Positions 40,916 to 49,779 of a stretch of DNA of 54,718 nucleotides are shown one piece after another (the stretch's first letter is position 1; the number at the start of each line of letters is the position of its first letter). The position numbers and the translations under genes were made by a program. A model generated the notes under the pieces. It was not told the origin of the DNA. It saw nothing but the letters and a program-made list of their open reading frames with translations, and made no database searches. This stretch comes from Dehalococcoidia bacterium (GTDB lineage: Bacteria; Chloroflexota; Dehalococcoidia; SZUA-161; SpSt-899), in contig JAQTRE010000006.1 in the NCBI GenBank assembly GCA_028711995.1, positions 1 to 54,718 of the forward strand, given 5' to 3'.

Positions 40916-42040
40916 ATGAGAGACTTCCTGTTTCCGACTATCGAGCTAACACGACGTGACTTTCTCAAGGTGGCCGGTGGAGCGGCTGCACTTCTGGGGC
41001 TCAGCCAGGCACTCACTCCCCAGATGGCAAAAGCACTGGAAGAATCTATCGGCAAGCCGGCCGTCATATGGCTGGAAGGACAGGATTGTACCGGATGCTC
41101 GGAGTCCTTTGTCAACAGCCTCGAACCTGTAACCACATCCATACTATTGAACAGTATCTCCTTGCGCTACCATGAAACGTTGATGGCGGCATCGGGATAT
41201 CATGCGGAAGGAGCCCGGCAGGAGACCATCAAGCAAGAGAAAGGCAAATATATTCTGGTGATCGAAGGGTCGATCCCGCTAGCTGAGGACGGCAAATATT
41301 GTGTCATTGCGGGAGCACCCTTCAAGGAAATCGTCCGGGAAACAGCAGCCGATGCAGCGGCGATTATCTGTGTCGGATCTTGTGCCACATACGGGGGCAT
41401 TCCGCGATCCGGCCCAACCGATGCCGTTGGGTACTTATTCCGGGGTACCCAGAAGCATCACGAATATGATGATGTCACCGGCAACAAACCGGTAGTGAAT
41501 TTGCCCACCTGCCCGGTTCATCCGGAACGGTTGGTGGCGACGATTGTTCACTACCTGACCTTCGGCACCATCCCTCCGCTCGATCATTTCCTTCGCCCCA
41601 AAGCCTTCTATGGTTTTAACCAACATGATAACTGCGAACGCAGAGGTCAATTCGAGGCGGGCCGCTTTGTCACTGATTGGGGAGACCCTTCTCAACAGGG
41701 CTACTGCCTCTACATGAAGGGATGCCGCGGCCCTGTAGCCAATCAGGATTGCTGGAAGCGGCGCTGGAATCAGCGGACCAATTATTGCATTAAGGCCAAC
41801 ACGCCATGCGTTGCCTGTTCCGAACCTGAATTCTTTGAATGGTTCAGTCCGGTCTATGAACGTCAGTACGATATTTCCGTGCCGGGAATTGGGCGAGTGG
41901 ATATCGATAAAGTAGCGGCATCTGTGGCTGGCGCCACGGCGGCAGGTATTGGCGTGCACATGCTGGCCAGCCATATTAAGGGAAAACGGGATGATTCTTC
42001 TGCAGACACTGAACCCAAAACAGAAGCGAAGGAGAGCTAA
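40916..42040 (+). CDS. [NiFe] hydrogenase small subunit, Tat-exported
   Basis: A 374-residue group 1-type small subunit. The Tat signal is LTRRDFLKVAGGAAALLGLS. Proximal cluster ligands lie in GQDCTGCSESF, CVGSCATYGG and CPVHPERLV. The distal site has NQHDNCERRG and further cysteines. The medial region reads NQRTNYCIKANTPCVACSEP, with cysteine where many enzymes have proline, predicting a [4Fe-4S] in place of a [3Fe-4S] medial cluster. A weak C-terminal hydrophobic segment and charged tail follow. It acts outside the membrane with the large subunit, 3 bp downstream. Confidence 0.95.
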   Translation: MRDFLFPTIELTRRDFLKVAGGAAALLGLSQALTPQMAKALEESIGKPAVIWLEGQDCTGCSESFVNSLEPVTTSILLNSISLRYHETLMAASGYHAEGARQETIKQEKGKYILVIEGSIPLAEDGKYCVIAGAPFKEIVRETAADAAAIICVGSCATYGGIPRSGPTDAVGYLFRGTQKHHEYDDVTGNKPVVNLPTCPVHPERLVATIVHYLTFGTIPPLDHFLRPKAFYGFNQHDNCERRGQFEAGRFVTDWGDPSQQGYCLYMKGCRGPVANQDCWKRRWNQRTNYCIKANTPCVACSEPEFFEWFSPVYERQYDISVPGIGRVDIDKVAASVAGATAAGIGVHMLASHIKGKRDDSSADTEPKTEAKES

Positions 42041-42043
42041 AAT

Positions 42044-43642
42044 ATGACACGTATTGTCATTGACCCTTTGACGCGCATCGAAGGCCACCTCAAGATTGAA
42101 GTGGAGGTGGAGAACGGGAAAGTCGTTGACGCCTGGTCTGCCGGAATGATGGCTCGAGGCTGGGAAGTGTTGCTCAAGGATCGAGACCCCAGGGATGCGC
42201 CCTACCTCAGCAGCCGTGTCTGTGGAGTGTGTGAAGGCGTACATACGGTGGCTTCGGCTCAGGCTCTTGATCATGCCTTTGGCGCCGAAATCCCTGAGGC
42301 AGGCCGGATCATGCGCAACCTTTTCTGCTCCGGCCTCTACATGCACGATCACTTCATTCATTTCTATGTCCTCTCGGCGCTGGACTATCTGGATATCATG
42401 GCAGTGGCCAGTTATAACGGGAGCGATCCCGGTTTGAGAGCGCTGCGAGACAAGATCGCGGCGTTAGCCAAGAACAAGGACACCTCTCCTTTCACACCCC
42501 GATACAAACTGGATGAGTTTTGCGTCACCGATCCCGAAACAGTTACCACGCTGGTGTCACATTATGTCAAGGCTGTGGAAATGAAGGCCAAATCCTCCAA
42601 GATGCTCAATATCATTTGCGGCATCCAGCCGAACCCGGCCACCATCATGGCGGGCGGTTGCACGGCAACCCCTTCAGTCGAGGAACTTCGGGAATTCCGG
42701 ACTCTATGGGAAGAGCAGCTGGATTTCGTCGAGAATGTCTATCTCAAAGACGTGATCGCTGTGGGCACGGGGCCACTGTTGCCGCTGGCGCTGAATGGAT
42801 TCGGCGGAGATATGAATCCAGACTATCACGGCAACTATATGTGCTACCCGATGTTCCCGCAGGATAACCCGGCCAGTGAAGCCGATTATTCTTTCGGCGG
42901 CAGCAACCATCTGGTCAAAGGCGGGGTCATCTTTAATACTCAGTTGAATGCGACGGGGGCAGTGGATTACGGGAAAATCACAGAGTCGGTAACAACCTCC
43001 TGGTATGATTATCCGGCGGGAGTGGATAATCTCCATCCGAGCGAAGGCCTAACCAAATTCAACCCCAACAAGCCAGGTGCTTATTCGTTTATCAAAGCGC
43101 CTCGGTATGATGGACAACCGATGGAGGTTGGCCCACTAGCCCGTGGTTTGGTCAATCAATTCCCAGAGCTAATGGATTTAATCAACGCCGGTGCCAAGCC
43201 GGGAGCGATAGCTCGCCATTTCTGTCGAGCTATCGAGTCTAGAGATGTGGGAAGGGCTGGGCTGGCCTGGATCGATCGCCTGATTGAGCTGGCTTCCAAG
43301 GGCCCAATCGTCGGTATGAATGACAAGAAGGTTCCAAGGTCCGCCAGAGGAATGGGGGTCTGGGATGCGCCCAGGGGAGCGCTCGGCCACTGGATTGAGA
43401 TCGAAGACCACCGCATCAAGAATTACCAGCTGGTGGTGCCGAGCACGTGGAACGCTTCTCCTCGCGATGAGAAAAGCGTCAGAGGAACCTATGAGCAGGC
43501 CCTGATCGGCACGCCGGTGCCGGATGTGGATAACCCGATTAACCTGGTGCGCATCATCCGCTCGTTTGACCCTTGTTTGGCTTGTGCCATTCACCTGATC
43601 GATCCGGAGACAAACGATATCAAGGTCTACAAGGTGGCTTAG
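42044..43642 (+). CDS. [NiFe] hydrogenase large subunit
   Basis: A 532-residue catalytic subunit. The nickel ligands are in SRVCGVCEGVHTVASAQALD (L1) and SFDPCLACAIH (L2). After the L2 histidine a 15-residue tail (LIDPETNDIKVYKVA) would be cut by the maturation protease. The start MTRIVIDPLTRIEGHLKIEV is typical. All four ligands are cysteine, with no selenocysteine. It oxidises H2 and feeds electrons through the small subunit to cytochrome b. Confidence 0.97.
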   Translation: MTRIVIDPLTRIEGHLKIEVEVENGKVVDAWSAGMMARGWEVLLKDRDPRDAPYLSSRVCGVCEGVHTVASAQALDHAFGAEIPEAGRIMRNLFCSGLYMHDHFIHFYVLSALDYLDIMAVASYNGSDPGLRALRDKIAALAKNKDTSPFTPRYKLDEFCVTDPETVTTLVSHYVKAVEMKAKSSKMLNIICGIQPNPATIMAGGCTATPSVEELREFRTLWEEQLDFVENVYLKDVIAVGTGPLLPLALNGFGGDMNPDYHGNYMCYPMFPQDNPASEADYSFGGSNHLVKGGVIFNTQLNATGAVDYGKITESVTTSWYDYPAGVDNLHPSEGLTKFNPNKPGAYSFIKAPRYDGQPMEVGPLARGLVNQFPELMDLINAGAKPGAIARHFCRAIESRDVGRAGLAWIDRLIELASKGPIVGMNDKKVPRSARGMGVWDAPRGALGHWIEIEDHRIKNYQLVVPSTWNASPRDEKSVRGTYEQALIGTPVPDVDNPINLVRIIRSFDPCLACAIHLIDPETNDIKVYKVA

Positions 43643-43649
43643 GGGGAAC

Positions 43650-44291
43650 ATGATGGCTGATTTACAAACGCAACTGAGCAGACATCCGATCGCATTTCGT
43701 ATCCTTCACGAGATCATGATGATCTCCATCTTCCTGCTGATCGTCACCGGATTTTACATCCATCGTCCTTTTGTTGAAGGCGGCGGATTCCTGATGACCA
43801 CAGCCCGGGGCGTACACTATTTCTTCGCGGCGATTCTCATGGTCACTGCAGTTACGCGCATTCTGTGTATGTTCATCGGGAAGAACCGGGATTGGCGATC
43901 CTTCCTTCCGACCTGGTCCGATTTCAAACTGCTGCCGGGCTTTCTCCTTTATTACGCCCTGATTGCCAAAGAACCAAAGCTCAAAAAGAAGTACAACCCG
44001 CTGCAGATGATCTCCTATTCCTTTGTTTTTGTGATGGTCCTCTTCCAGATCGTCAGCGGCTTTGCCATCCAGTATCCCAATGGCTGGCTGCAATGGTTCA
44101 ACACCGGCCTCTTCAATAATGTTGTTCAGGTGAGGATGGCGCATTACATCGTGAACTGGGCATTCGTCTTGTTCATCATGATTCATGTGTATTTGACCAT
44201 CCGGGAGTCCTTCCATGAAGTGAAGGAAATGCACCTGCTTGCCAAGTCCGAAGAGGGCCATCCCGGCGGCAAGGAGCCAATTCATTCATGA
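43650..44291 (+). CDS. Hydrogenase cytochrome b subunit
   Basis: A 213-residue integral membrane protein with four hydrophobic segments (for example MMISIFLLIVTGFYI, YFFAAILMVTAVTRIL, FVFVMVLFQIVSGFAI and WAFVLFIMIHVYL). Histidines suited to heme b lie in RILHEIMM, GVHYFFAA, MAHYIVNW and MIHVYL. It anchors the hydrogenase and passes electrons to the quinone pool. The stop overlaps the protease start by 4 bp. Tandem ATGs at 43650 and 43653 make the exact start uncertain. Confidence 0.92.
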   Translation: MMADLQTQLSRHPIAFRILHEIMMISIFLLIVTGFYIHRPFVEGGGFLMTTARGVHYFFAAILMVTAVTRILCMFIGKNRDWRSFLPTWSDFKLLPGFLLYYALIAKEPKLKKKYNPLQMISYSFVFVMVLFQIVSGFAIQYPNGWLQWFNTGLFNNVVQVRMAHYIVNWAFVLFIMIHVYLTIRESFHEVKEMHLLAKSEEGHPGGKEPIHS

Positions 44292-44800
44292 CGAAAGAGA
44301 CCGGTCAGCAAGCAACTCTGATATTAGGGTTGGGCAATGTGCTCATGGGCGACGAAGGCTTTGGCGTCCATGTTGTTCGCCGATTGAAGGGGATTGATCT
44401 GCCCGGCAATATCAGGGTCGTGGAGGGAGGTGTAGGTGGCTTTGGACTGCTGAATCACCTCGATGGTGTTGAAAGGCTGCTCATAATCGATGCGATGATG
44501 ACCGATTCACTCCCCGGGGAACTGCTGATCGTCAAGCCGGGCCCAAATCTGACAGAACCTTCAAAAAGGGTCCTTTCCTTTCATCAAATCGGAGCGCTGG
44601 AACTGGTGGCGATGGGTCAGTTGCTCGGCTATGAACCGCAGACTTCATTCATGGTTACCCGGCCGGAACGAATAGAGATGGGCATGGAATTATCGCCGTC
44701 TGTGGAGAAAGCGGTCGGTCGTGCAGCCAGGCTGATAGAGGAAATGTGCCGGGGCGATTTTGCCATGCTGGAAAGGAGTGAAAATTCATGCACACTGTAA
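44288..44800 (+). CDS. Hydrogenase maturation protease (HyaD/HybD type)
   Basis: A 170-residue endopeptidase. Nickel-sensing residues are in LGLGNVLMGDEGFGVHVVRR (Glu), LLIIDAMMTDSLPGEL (Asp) and RVLSFHQIGALEL (His). It removes the C-terminal peptide of the large subunit after nickel insertion. Overlapping genes on both sides show that it belongs to the hydrogenase operon. Other hyp genes are not in the window. Confidence 0.95.
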   Translation: MTKETGQQATLILGLGNVLMGDEGFGVHVVRRLKGIDLPGNIRVVEGGVGGFGLLNHLDGVERLLIIDAMMTDSLPGELLIVKPGPNLTEPSKRVLSFHQIGALELVAMGQLLGYEPQTSFMVTRPERIEMGMELSPSVEKAVGRAARLIEEMCRGDFAMLERSENSCTL

Positions 44801-44973
44801 CGTTCATTACTGTGGCCATATTTATGTTGATTGCCGCTGTCTTCTCAATCTTTGCGTTGGTTAAATTATCAAGAAACGATGCCGGAGCGAAGAGTACACT
44901 GACCGCAGGATTTGTTTTCGCGCTTTTCGGCGTTATGTTCGGCTCGCTGTTCTTCCTTGTCGGTGGGAACTGA
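44788..44973 (+). CDS. Small two-helix membrane protein
   Basis: A 61-residue protein with two hydrophobic helices (FITVAIFMLIAAVFSIFALV and FVFALFGVMFGSLFFLV) joined by KLSRNDAGAKSTLTAG. It overlaps the protease gene by 13 bp and is preceded by GAAAGGAGTG, so it is the last gene of the hydrogenase operon. I do not recognise a family. An assembly or stability factor of the membrane complex is possible. Confidence 0.7.
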   Translation: MHTVTFITVAIFMLIAAVFSIFALVKLSRNDAGAKSTLTAGFVFALFGVMFGSLFFLVGGN

Positions 44974-45035
44974 ATTGCCGGTGCGGGATTGAGAACGGAG
45001 CCACAATACAAAGCCGACTGAGAAGAAAGCTGATC

Positions 45036-45761
45036 CTATAGTCTGGCCAACAAATCCGGGCGGTTGCTGGCCACCCCATCGAAGCCCATCTTTTCCAGCT
45101 GACGCATCACCGGCAGGTCGTCCACAGTCCAGGCAAAGACCCGGTAACCAGCCCGATGGGCTGCGGTTACCGCCTCCGGGGTGATGAACTGATACCGCAG
45201 CATGACCGCATCGGCATGAGCGGCTGCAATGATCCCTTTGATACGCCAGGGCAGGATATGCCGGATGATCTGACTTGCGACCGGTGTCAAGTATCGTTTT
45301 CGCGGGGGATAGGAAAGTCCGAGGGATACCTCAGGGGCCAGCATTTTGAGCGTCCGCAGGCTGGATGGAATCACCGAACTGATGATCACATCGCTCAGGA
45401 CTTTGTGTTGTCTGAGTACTTCCAGCACCTCGCCTTCGTATCCCGTTTCCTTCAGATCGACGTTCATCTGTGCCCGGCCTTTGAGCAACGAGACGGCTTC
45501 ATGCAATGTTGGGATGACCTCGCCATGGCCAACGTCAATCCCTCGCAGCTCCATCAACGAATGATCCCGCACATTGACTCGAACTCCTGTGCTCGCCGCC
45601 ATATACGGATCATGGATAAGCACCAGTGCGTCGCGGCAGCGGCGCACGTCGAATTCAACCATGTCTACTCCGAACTGGAGGGCCAGCTCAAAGGAGCGCA
45701 ATGTGTTCGGAGGCGCATACACTCCCGCCCCTGTGTGTCCGATACGCAATATCTTCGCCAT
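45036..45761 (-). CDS. Glycerophosphodiester phosphodiesterase family protein
   Basis: A 241-residue TIM-barrel GDPD-type protein. Active-site histidines lie in IGHTGAGVYAPPNT and VLIHDPYM, and metal-type acids in MVEFDVRRC and MNVDLKE. The usual HRG and PENT are HTG and PPNT, so one substrate arginine and one glutamate differ from the consensus. It likely cleaves glycerophosphodiesters in the cytoplasm, since no signal peptide is seen. It is convergent with the hydrogenase operon. Confidence 0.85.
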   Translation of the reverse strand: MAKILRIGHTGAGVYAPPNTLRSFELALQFGVDMVEFDVRRCRDALVLIHDPYMAASTGVRVNVRDHSLMELRGIDVGHGEVIPTLHEAVSLLKGRAQMNVDLKETGYEGEVLEVLRQHKVLSDVIISSVIPSSLRTLKMLAPEVSLGLSYPPRKRYLTPVASQIIRHILPWRIKGIIAAAHADAVMLRYQFITPEAVTAAHRAGYRVFAWTVDDLPVMRQLEKMGFDGVASNRPDLLARL

Positions 45762-45830
45762 ACATCATTTCTGTGATCGACGCCACTTCACTGTTCTCTA
45801 CTACTTGTTGGGATGCTCTGATTAAGTTCT

Positions 45831-45914
45831 GATCAACCCCCTTGCCCCCAATCTTGGGGGAGGAAGGGGGTCTGGGGGACACCCCCAGACCCCCGGCAGG
45901 AAGTATCCTGCACC
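45831..45914. repeat. Triple-hairpin repeat, copy E
   Basis: Hairpin 1 is CCCCCA/TGGGGG. Hairpin 2 is a perfect 13-bp stem GGGGGTCTGGGGG-ACA-CCCCCAGACCCCC in two arms (45866-45878 and 45882-45894). Hairpin 3 is GCAGGA-agta-TCCTGC. Compared with copy A both arms of hairpins 2 and 3 changed together. The neighbouring bases 45915-46047 hold only a short repeat scrap (GTGAGCCTGTCGAACC). Confidence 0.85.
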
Positions 45915-46047
45915 ACTTAATCAGAGGTTCCCTTGCTTACAAGGACGAACGTGACACTCTCCGTTCGTGGTGAGCCTGTCGAACCATAAAAGGAGGGCTT
46001 CTTTCGACCTGCGCCAATATTATGTCAACTACATGGCGGAGCCTCTC

Positions 46048-47265
46048 TCATTTAAAAACACCTTCATCGGTCAGTCTTTTGATCTCGTTTTCGGACATCC
46101 CCAGCAGTTGCCCATAGACATAGTCATTATCTTCGGGAATCCGACCGGTTGGTCCGAACGTGCAGGGTGTCTCCGAGAAGTTGACGGGTACCGGCATTGC
46201 CAAAGAGGGGCCAGCAAAAGAAGCGTCCCGATCAAAAGGATAAACCGGATACATCGTTTCCTGATAGAAGTTCCTCTGTTTTAAGTGAGAACTTTCAACA
46301 AGATCGGAACACTTGGAGACGATCCCTGCAGGTATTCCGCCTTTTTGCATTTTCTCCATTATCTCCTCGGCACTTTGGCTCATGCTCCACTCGGAAATCA
46401 ACTGATCCAGATCGGCGGCATTTCGGATTCTGCCGGCCAGGTCAGCGAACTTGGTTTGCTTTGTCCAAGCCGGATTGCCGAGGATGGTGCAGAGAGCTTC
46501 CCAGTGTTCATCGGTGGAAGCGGCAATGACGCACCATCGATCATCACCTTTGCAGGGATAGGCTCCATGAGGAGAAGCGAACGGGGATCGATTGCCGATC
46601 CGATTGGCCACGCGGCCATTGGCCAGATAGTCCATGATCTCAACGGCAAAACAGCTGATGGACATCTCATAAAGCGGAACCTCAATGAACACACCTTGTC
46701 GCGTACGTCGCCTCTTGGCAAGAGCTGCTACCGCCAGAAAGGACATATAAGTGGCCGAATGGAAATCAGCAAATGCCGTTCCATTCCATGTCGGTGGCCC
46801 GTCAGGGAAACCGGTCATGTGAACCAGGCCGGCCATGGAGGTCAAGGCTGCTCCGTAAGCCTTGTTCTTAGCGTAAGGCCCCTCACTTCCCATGGCCGAA
46901 CCCCACACCATAACGATGTCCGGTTTGATTTCCCTGACCGATTGGTAATCCAGCCCGAAGTTACGCAGCGCCTCATGGCCGATATTGGAGATCAGAACAT
47001 CACACTTCTCTATCAGTTTGCTGGCCACTGTCTTGCCTTCAGGGGTGTGCAAATCCAAAGCCACATGCCGTTTTCCTGCCTCAAAATCGGGGACGACGCT
47101 CCCTGCAGGCTCAGGCCCTCCTCTCCATGAAGAATCAATTGCCTTAGAAGAAGAAACCCTGATCACCTCGGCTCCCTGACTTGCCAGTATGCGACCGCAG
47201 AGAGGAGTGGCGACATATAGGCTTACCTCAAGAACTCGTACTCCGTTCAATGTGCCTTTGGTCAT
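46048..47265 (-). CDS. CaiB/BaiF-type CoA-transferase 3
   Basis: A 405-residue class III CoA-transferase starting MTKGTLNGVRVLEVSLYVAT. The catalytic aspartate is in GTAFADFHSATYMSF, followed by ALAKRRRTRQGVFIEVPLYE. The start at 47265 is supported by AGAAGGAGAGAAG. It is 22 bp downstream of CoA-transferase 4 and probably cotranscribed, suggesting a heteromeric enzyme or two steps of one pathway. Confidence 0.88.
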   Translation of the reverse strand: MTKGTLNGVRVLEVSLYVATPLCGRILASQGAEVIRVSSSKAIDSSWRGGPEPAGSVVPDFEAGKRHVALDLHTPEGKTVASKLIEKCDVLISNIGHEALRNFGLDYQSVREIKPDIVMVWGSAMGSEGPYAKNKAYGAALTSMAGLVHMTGFPDGPPTWNGTAFADFHSATYMSFLAVAALAKRRRTRQGVFIEVPLYEMSISCFAVEIMDYLANGRVANRIGNRSPFASPHGAYPCKGDDRWCVIAASTDEHWEALCTILGNPAWTKQTKFADLAGRIRNAADLDQLISEWSMSQSAEEIMEKMQKGGIPAGIVSKCSDLVESSHLKQRNFYQETMYPVYPFDRDASFAGPSLAMPVPVNFSETPCTFGPTGRIPEDNDYVYGQLLGMSENEIKRLTDEGVFK

Positions 47266-47287
47266 CTTCTCTCCTTCTGATTGACCC

Positions 47288-48514
47288 CTATATAACCCCG
47301 GCGTGTCGTAGCGTGAGTAATTCATCCTTTGTCATTCCAAGTTCCCCGGCGTACACTTCATTATTGTGTTCACCGAGAAGAGGGGCAGTTCGCTGCAAGT
47401 TCCAACCTCTTATCCCATCCAGATACAGAGGCGAACCGATATAGCTCAACCGGCCTGCCACCGCGTGGTCTGCTTCGACGAAAAAGCTTCGGTGAGTCAG
47501 TTGAGGACAACGGGCTATATCCTCGGGTGTGTTGACGGGCAAAATCACAAAGCCTCTTCTCAACCCCTCAGCAAAGAGCTCTTTCTTCCCAAAACGTCGG
47601 ACGAAACGGCTCACGAAGCTCCTTACAATATCTGCAACGTGCTTACGGCTGTATACCGGCCCTTTGTACATGGGATCAAGCAGTTCATCCCCTCCACCCC
47701 AGTCACTTACCAACTGAGCGAACGTATCCCATTCTGCAGCGGACGCAAGGCAGAGAAAGACCCATCCGTCTTTACACTCGTAGATGCCCCAAGGTTCCGC
47801 AGCAGGTCTGTTGTTTCCGCTACGGACCATGTTTATATTCTCCAGGCTCCAGAACTGATGGGCCAACTTATCTTCCACAAAGGTGATAAGCGCCTCCTGT
47901 ATCGAAATGTCTATATATTGCCCAACCGCGGAGACCTCTCGATGGTACAGGGCCATCATGATGGCGGATGCTGCATATAAGGCTGCCGGTGGAAAAGACT
48001 GACTGCCTCCCAATTTCAACGGGGGACCATCCGGATTTCCGCAGATTTGCATTACGCCAGACATGGCCATGCTGATCAGGTCTGTGGATTGATAGTGGTG
48101 AAGAGGCCCTGATTGTCCGAATGGAGTGATCGAAGCCATCACCAGCGCCGGATTGATCACTTTGAGCGCTTCGTAATCCAGCCCCAGGTTTTTGAGGTAT
48201 CCGGGGGGGGAAGTCTCCAGCAGAACATCAGCCTTCCGAACCAGTTTCTTGAGAATGGCCTGCCCATCCGTATGTTCGAGGTTCAACGTGACGCTTCGCT
48301 TGTTGGTATTGTTGTGCAAAAAAAAGAGACTCTTGTCCAGATGGGGATCGTCATGGACAAACGGTGGCCATCGCCTGGTCCTGTCACCCTCTGGAGGCTC
48401 CACCTTGATGACATCTGCCCCCAGGTCAGCAAAGAGCTTGCTGCAATGGACCCCCTTCTCATCGGCGAGGTCAATCATTCGGAATGCGCCCAGCAATGTT
48501 TCCTCATGCGTCAT
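47288..48514 (-). CDS. CaiB/BaiF-type CoA-transferase 4, catalytic Asp not evident
   Basis: A 408-residue class III CoA-transferase fold starting MTHEETLLGAFRMIDLADEK. It has LFADLGADVIKVEPPEGDRT and VTLNLEHTDGQAILKKLV. Where CoA-transferases 1-3 have the aspartate, this reads GGSQSFPPAALYAASAIMMA, with no acid residue. It may be a non-catalytic partner of CoA-transferase 3 or belong to a clade using another residue. AAGGAGTCCAACAGAAA precedes ATG 48514. Confidence 0.82.
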   Translation of the reverse strand: MTHEETLLGAFRMIDLADEKGVHCSKLFADLGADVIKVEPPEGDRTRRWPPFVHDDPHLDKSLFFLHNNTNKRSVTLNLEHTDGQAILKKLVRKADVLLETSPPGYLKNLGLDYEALKVINPALVMASITPFGQSGPLHHYQSTDLISMAMSGVMQICGNPDGPPLKLGGSQSFPPAALYAASAIMMALYHREVSAVGQYIDISIQEALITFVEDKLAHQFWSLENINMVRSGNNRPAAEPWGIYECKDGWVFLCLASAAEWDTFAQLVSDWGGGDELLDPMYKGPVYSRKHVADIVRSFVSRFVRRFGKKELFAEGLRRGFVILPVNTPEDIARCPQLTHRSFFVEADHAVAGRLSYIGSPLYLDGIRGWNLQRTAPLLGEHNNEVYAGELGMTKDELLTLRHAGVI

Positions 48515-48614
48515 TTTCTGTTGGACTCCTTCCTGAGCAAGTCGATTACATCCATCCCCGTCAGGCCGACATTCTTCCCCCTGAAGTATATCATCCATCT
48601 TCGATAAATCGAAA

Positions 48615-48647
48615 GCGCCTGGCATCGGTCATCCTGATGCCAGGCGC
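48615..48647 (-). terminator. Hairpin between the CBS-ACT and CoA-transferase 4 genes
   Basis: A perfect 12-bp stem (GCGCCTGGCATC and complement) with a 9-base loop, 138 bp beyond the CBS-ACT stop. The rest of 48515-48784 has no gene. Confidence 0.6.
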
Positions 48648-48784
48648 AGATTAGCCTCCGGTGGTTATTTATACCATTTGAAGGGTTAGAGTGATGAGTG
48701 GTTATTCTGCTTATGTTGCCGAGGCGCTCCTTCGATGGCGAGGATCGGCCAGTAGATCGAAAGCAGTCAATGCTTGAGCGGCAA

Positions 48785-49435
48785 TCACAATTTGTCCGGC
48801 ACCAGGTTGAACTTGTACCCCTGTTTACGCAATGCGTCACCGATGGCAGCCAGATCGCTGGCCTCGACGTGAACGGCAAATAGTTTCTCGACTTCCCTCC
48901 CCGGGGGGACGGTCATCAGAGTGACGATCCTGGCATGATGACTGTTGAGGACTTGGATGATATCAGGCAGGTCCTCCTGTTTGGTCTCGCTCTCGAAATA
49001 CAGATTGGCACCGTGTTCCCTGGGGCGCATGATTTCCTCGAAAAGCCGGATGAGGTCCGTTGTGGTGATGATGCCGATCATTTTCCCGCTCCCATCAACC
49101 ACCGGCAGGGCTCCAACGCGATGTTTGCGGCCGACTGATGCAGCCTGACTCACATAGGCATCTGGCAAAATGGTGACGACGTCGCTGGCCATGACTTTCT
49201 GCACCGTTGTAGTCGAGATCGAGTCGCCGGAATGCCTGCCAGATTGAGACGATCCGAGAGAGGCGATTGACTCCCTCAGCCGCGCATCGGTCAGCATTCC
49301 GATCAGTTTCCCGTTTCCATCTACCACCGGCAAATGGTGTATGCGATTATCCCGCATCATTGTCTGTGCCATATGGATCGGAGTATTGGGAGTGGTGGTA
49401 ATCACTGGTGTTCGCATGCACTGGCGTATAAACAT
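48785..49435 (-). CDS. CBS-pair and ACT-domain protein (AcuB-like)
   Basis: A 216-residue protein with two CBS motifs (MFIRQCMRTPVITTTPNTPI with HLPVVDGNGKLIGMLTDARL, and VQKVMASDVVTILPD with ALPVVDGSGKMIGIITTTDL). An ACT-type domain follows (residues about 145-216, LPDIIQVLNSHHARIVTLMT). CBS pairs bind adenine nucleotides and ACT domains bind small metabolites. It probably senses energy or CoA-related status, though its target is unknown. It lies upstream of the two adjacent CoA-transferase genes. Confidence 0.88.
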   Translation of the reverse strand: MFIRQCMRTPVITTTPNTPIHMAQTMMRDNRIHHLPVVDGNGKLIGMLTDARLRESIASLGSSQSGRHSGDSISTTTVQKVMASDVVTILPDAYVSQAASVGRKHRVGALPVVDGSGKMIGIITTTDLIRLFEEIMRPREHGANLYFESETKQEDLPDIIQVLNSHHARIVTLMTVPPGREVEKLFAVHVEASDLAAIGDALRKQGYKFNLVPDKL

Positions 49436-49779
49436 CTCAAACCTCCCGAATCAAGTTTCTCAAACAAGAATCTGTTGATAGTGTGCTCTATATGTGATGC
49501 AGATTCGTGGATATATCCTACTCTCTTCTCGCTAAGCAATCAAGCCTTCCGGTGCTGCTATGGGCCTGAAGAGGCAGATACCGTGAGTTCACCTGCTAGA
49601 GATCATCTTGGCAGATGGCCATTTCCCATTCCCCTCAACAGAAGGCGCAACGGAACTATAGATATCAGAAGGGGCTGCTTTCCAATTCAGATGCAGCCCC
49701 CAAATCCCCGCCGTACATAAAGAGCCGGATACAAATACCTGCAACCCCTTTCCAGATGCCTTCTCACTTGGAGCAAGTC
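49436..49779. other. Intergenic gap with a terminator-like hairpin
   Basis: The only structure is GGGGCTGC (49671-49678) pairing with GCAGCCCC (49693-49700), a probable terminator for the minus-strand gene ending at 49780. No gene is convincing in the remainder. Confidence 0.5.

Noticed and set aside
42044-43642. Possible selenocysteine in the hydrogenase large subunit
   Set aside because: Both L1 and L2 ligand pairs are encoded by ordinary cysteine codons with no in-frame TGA.
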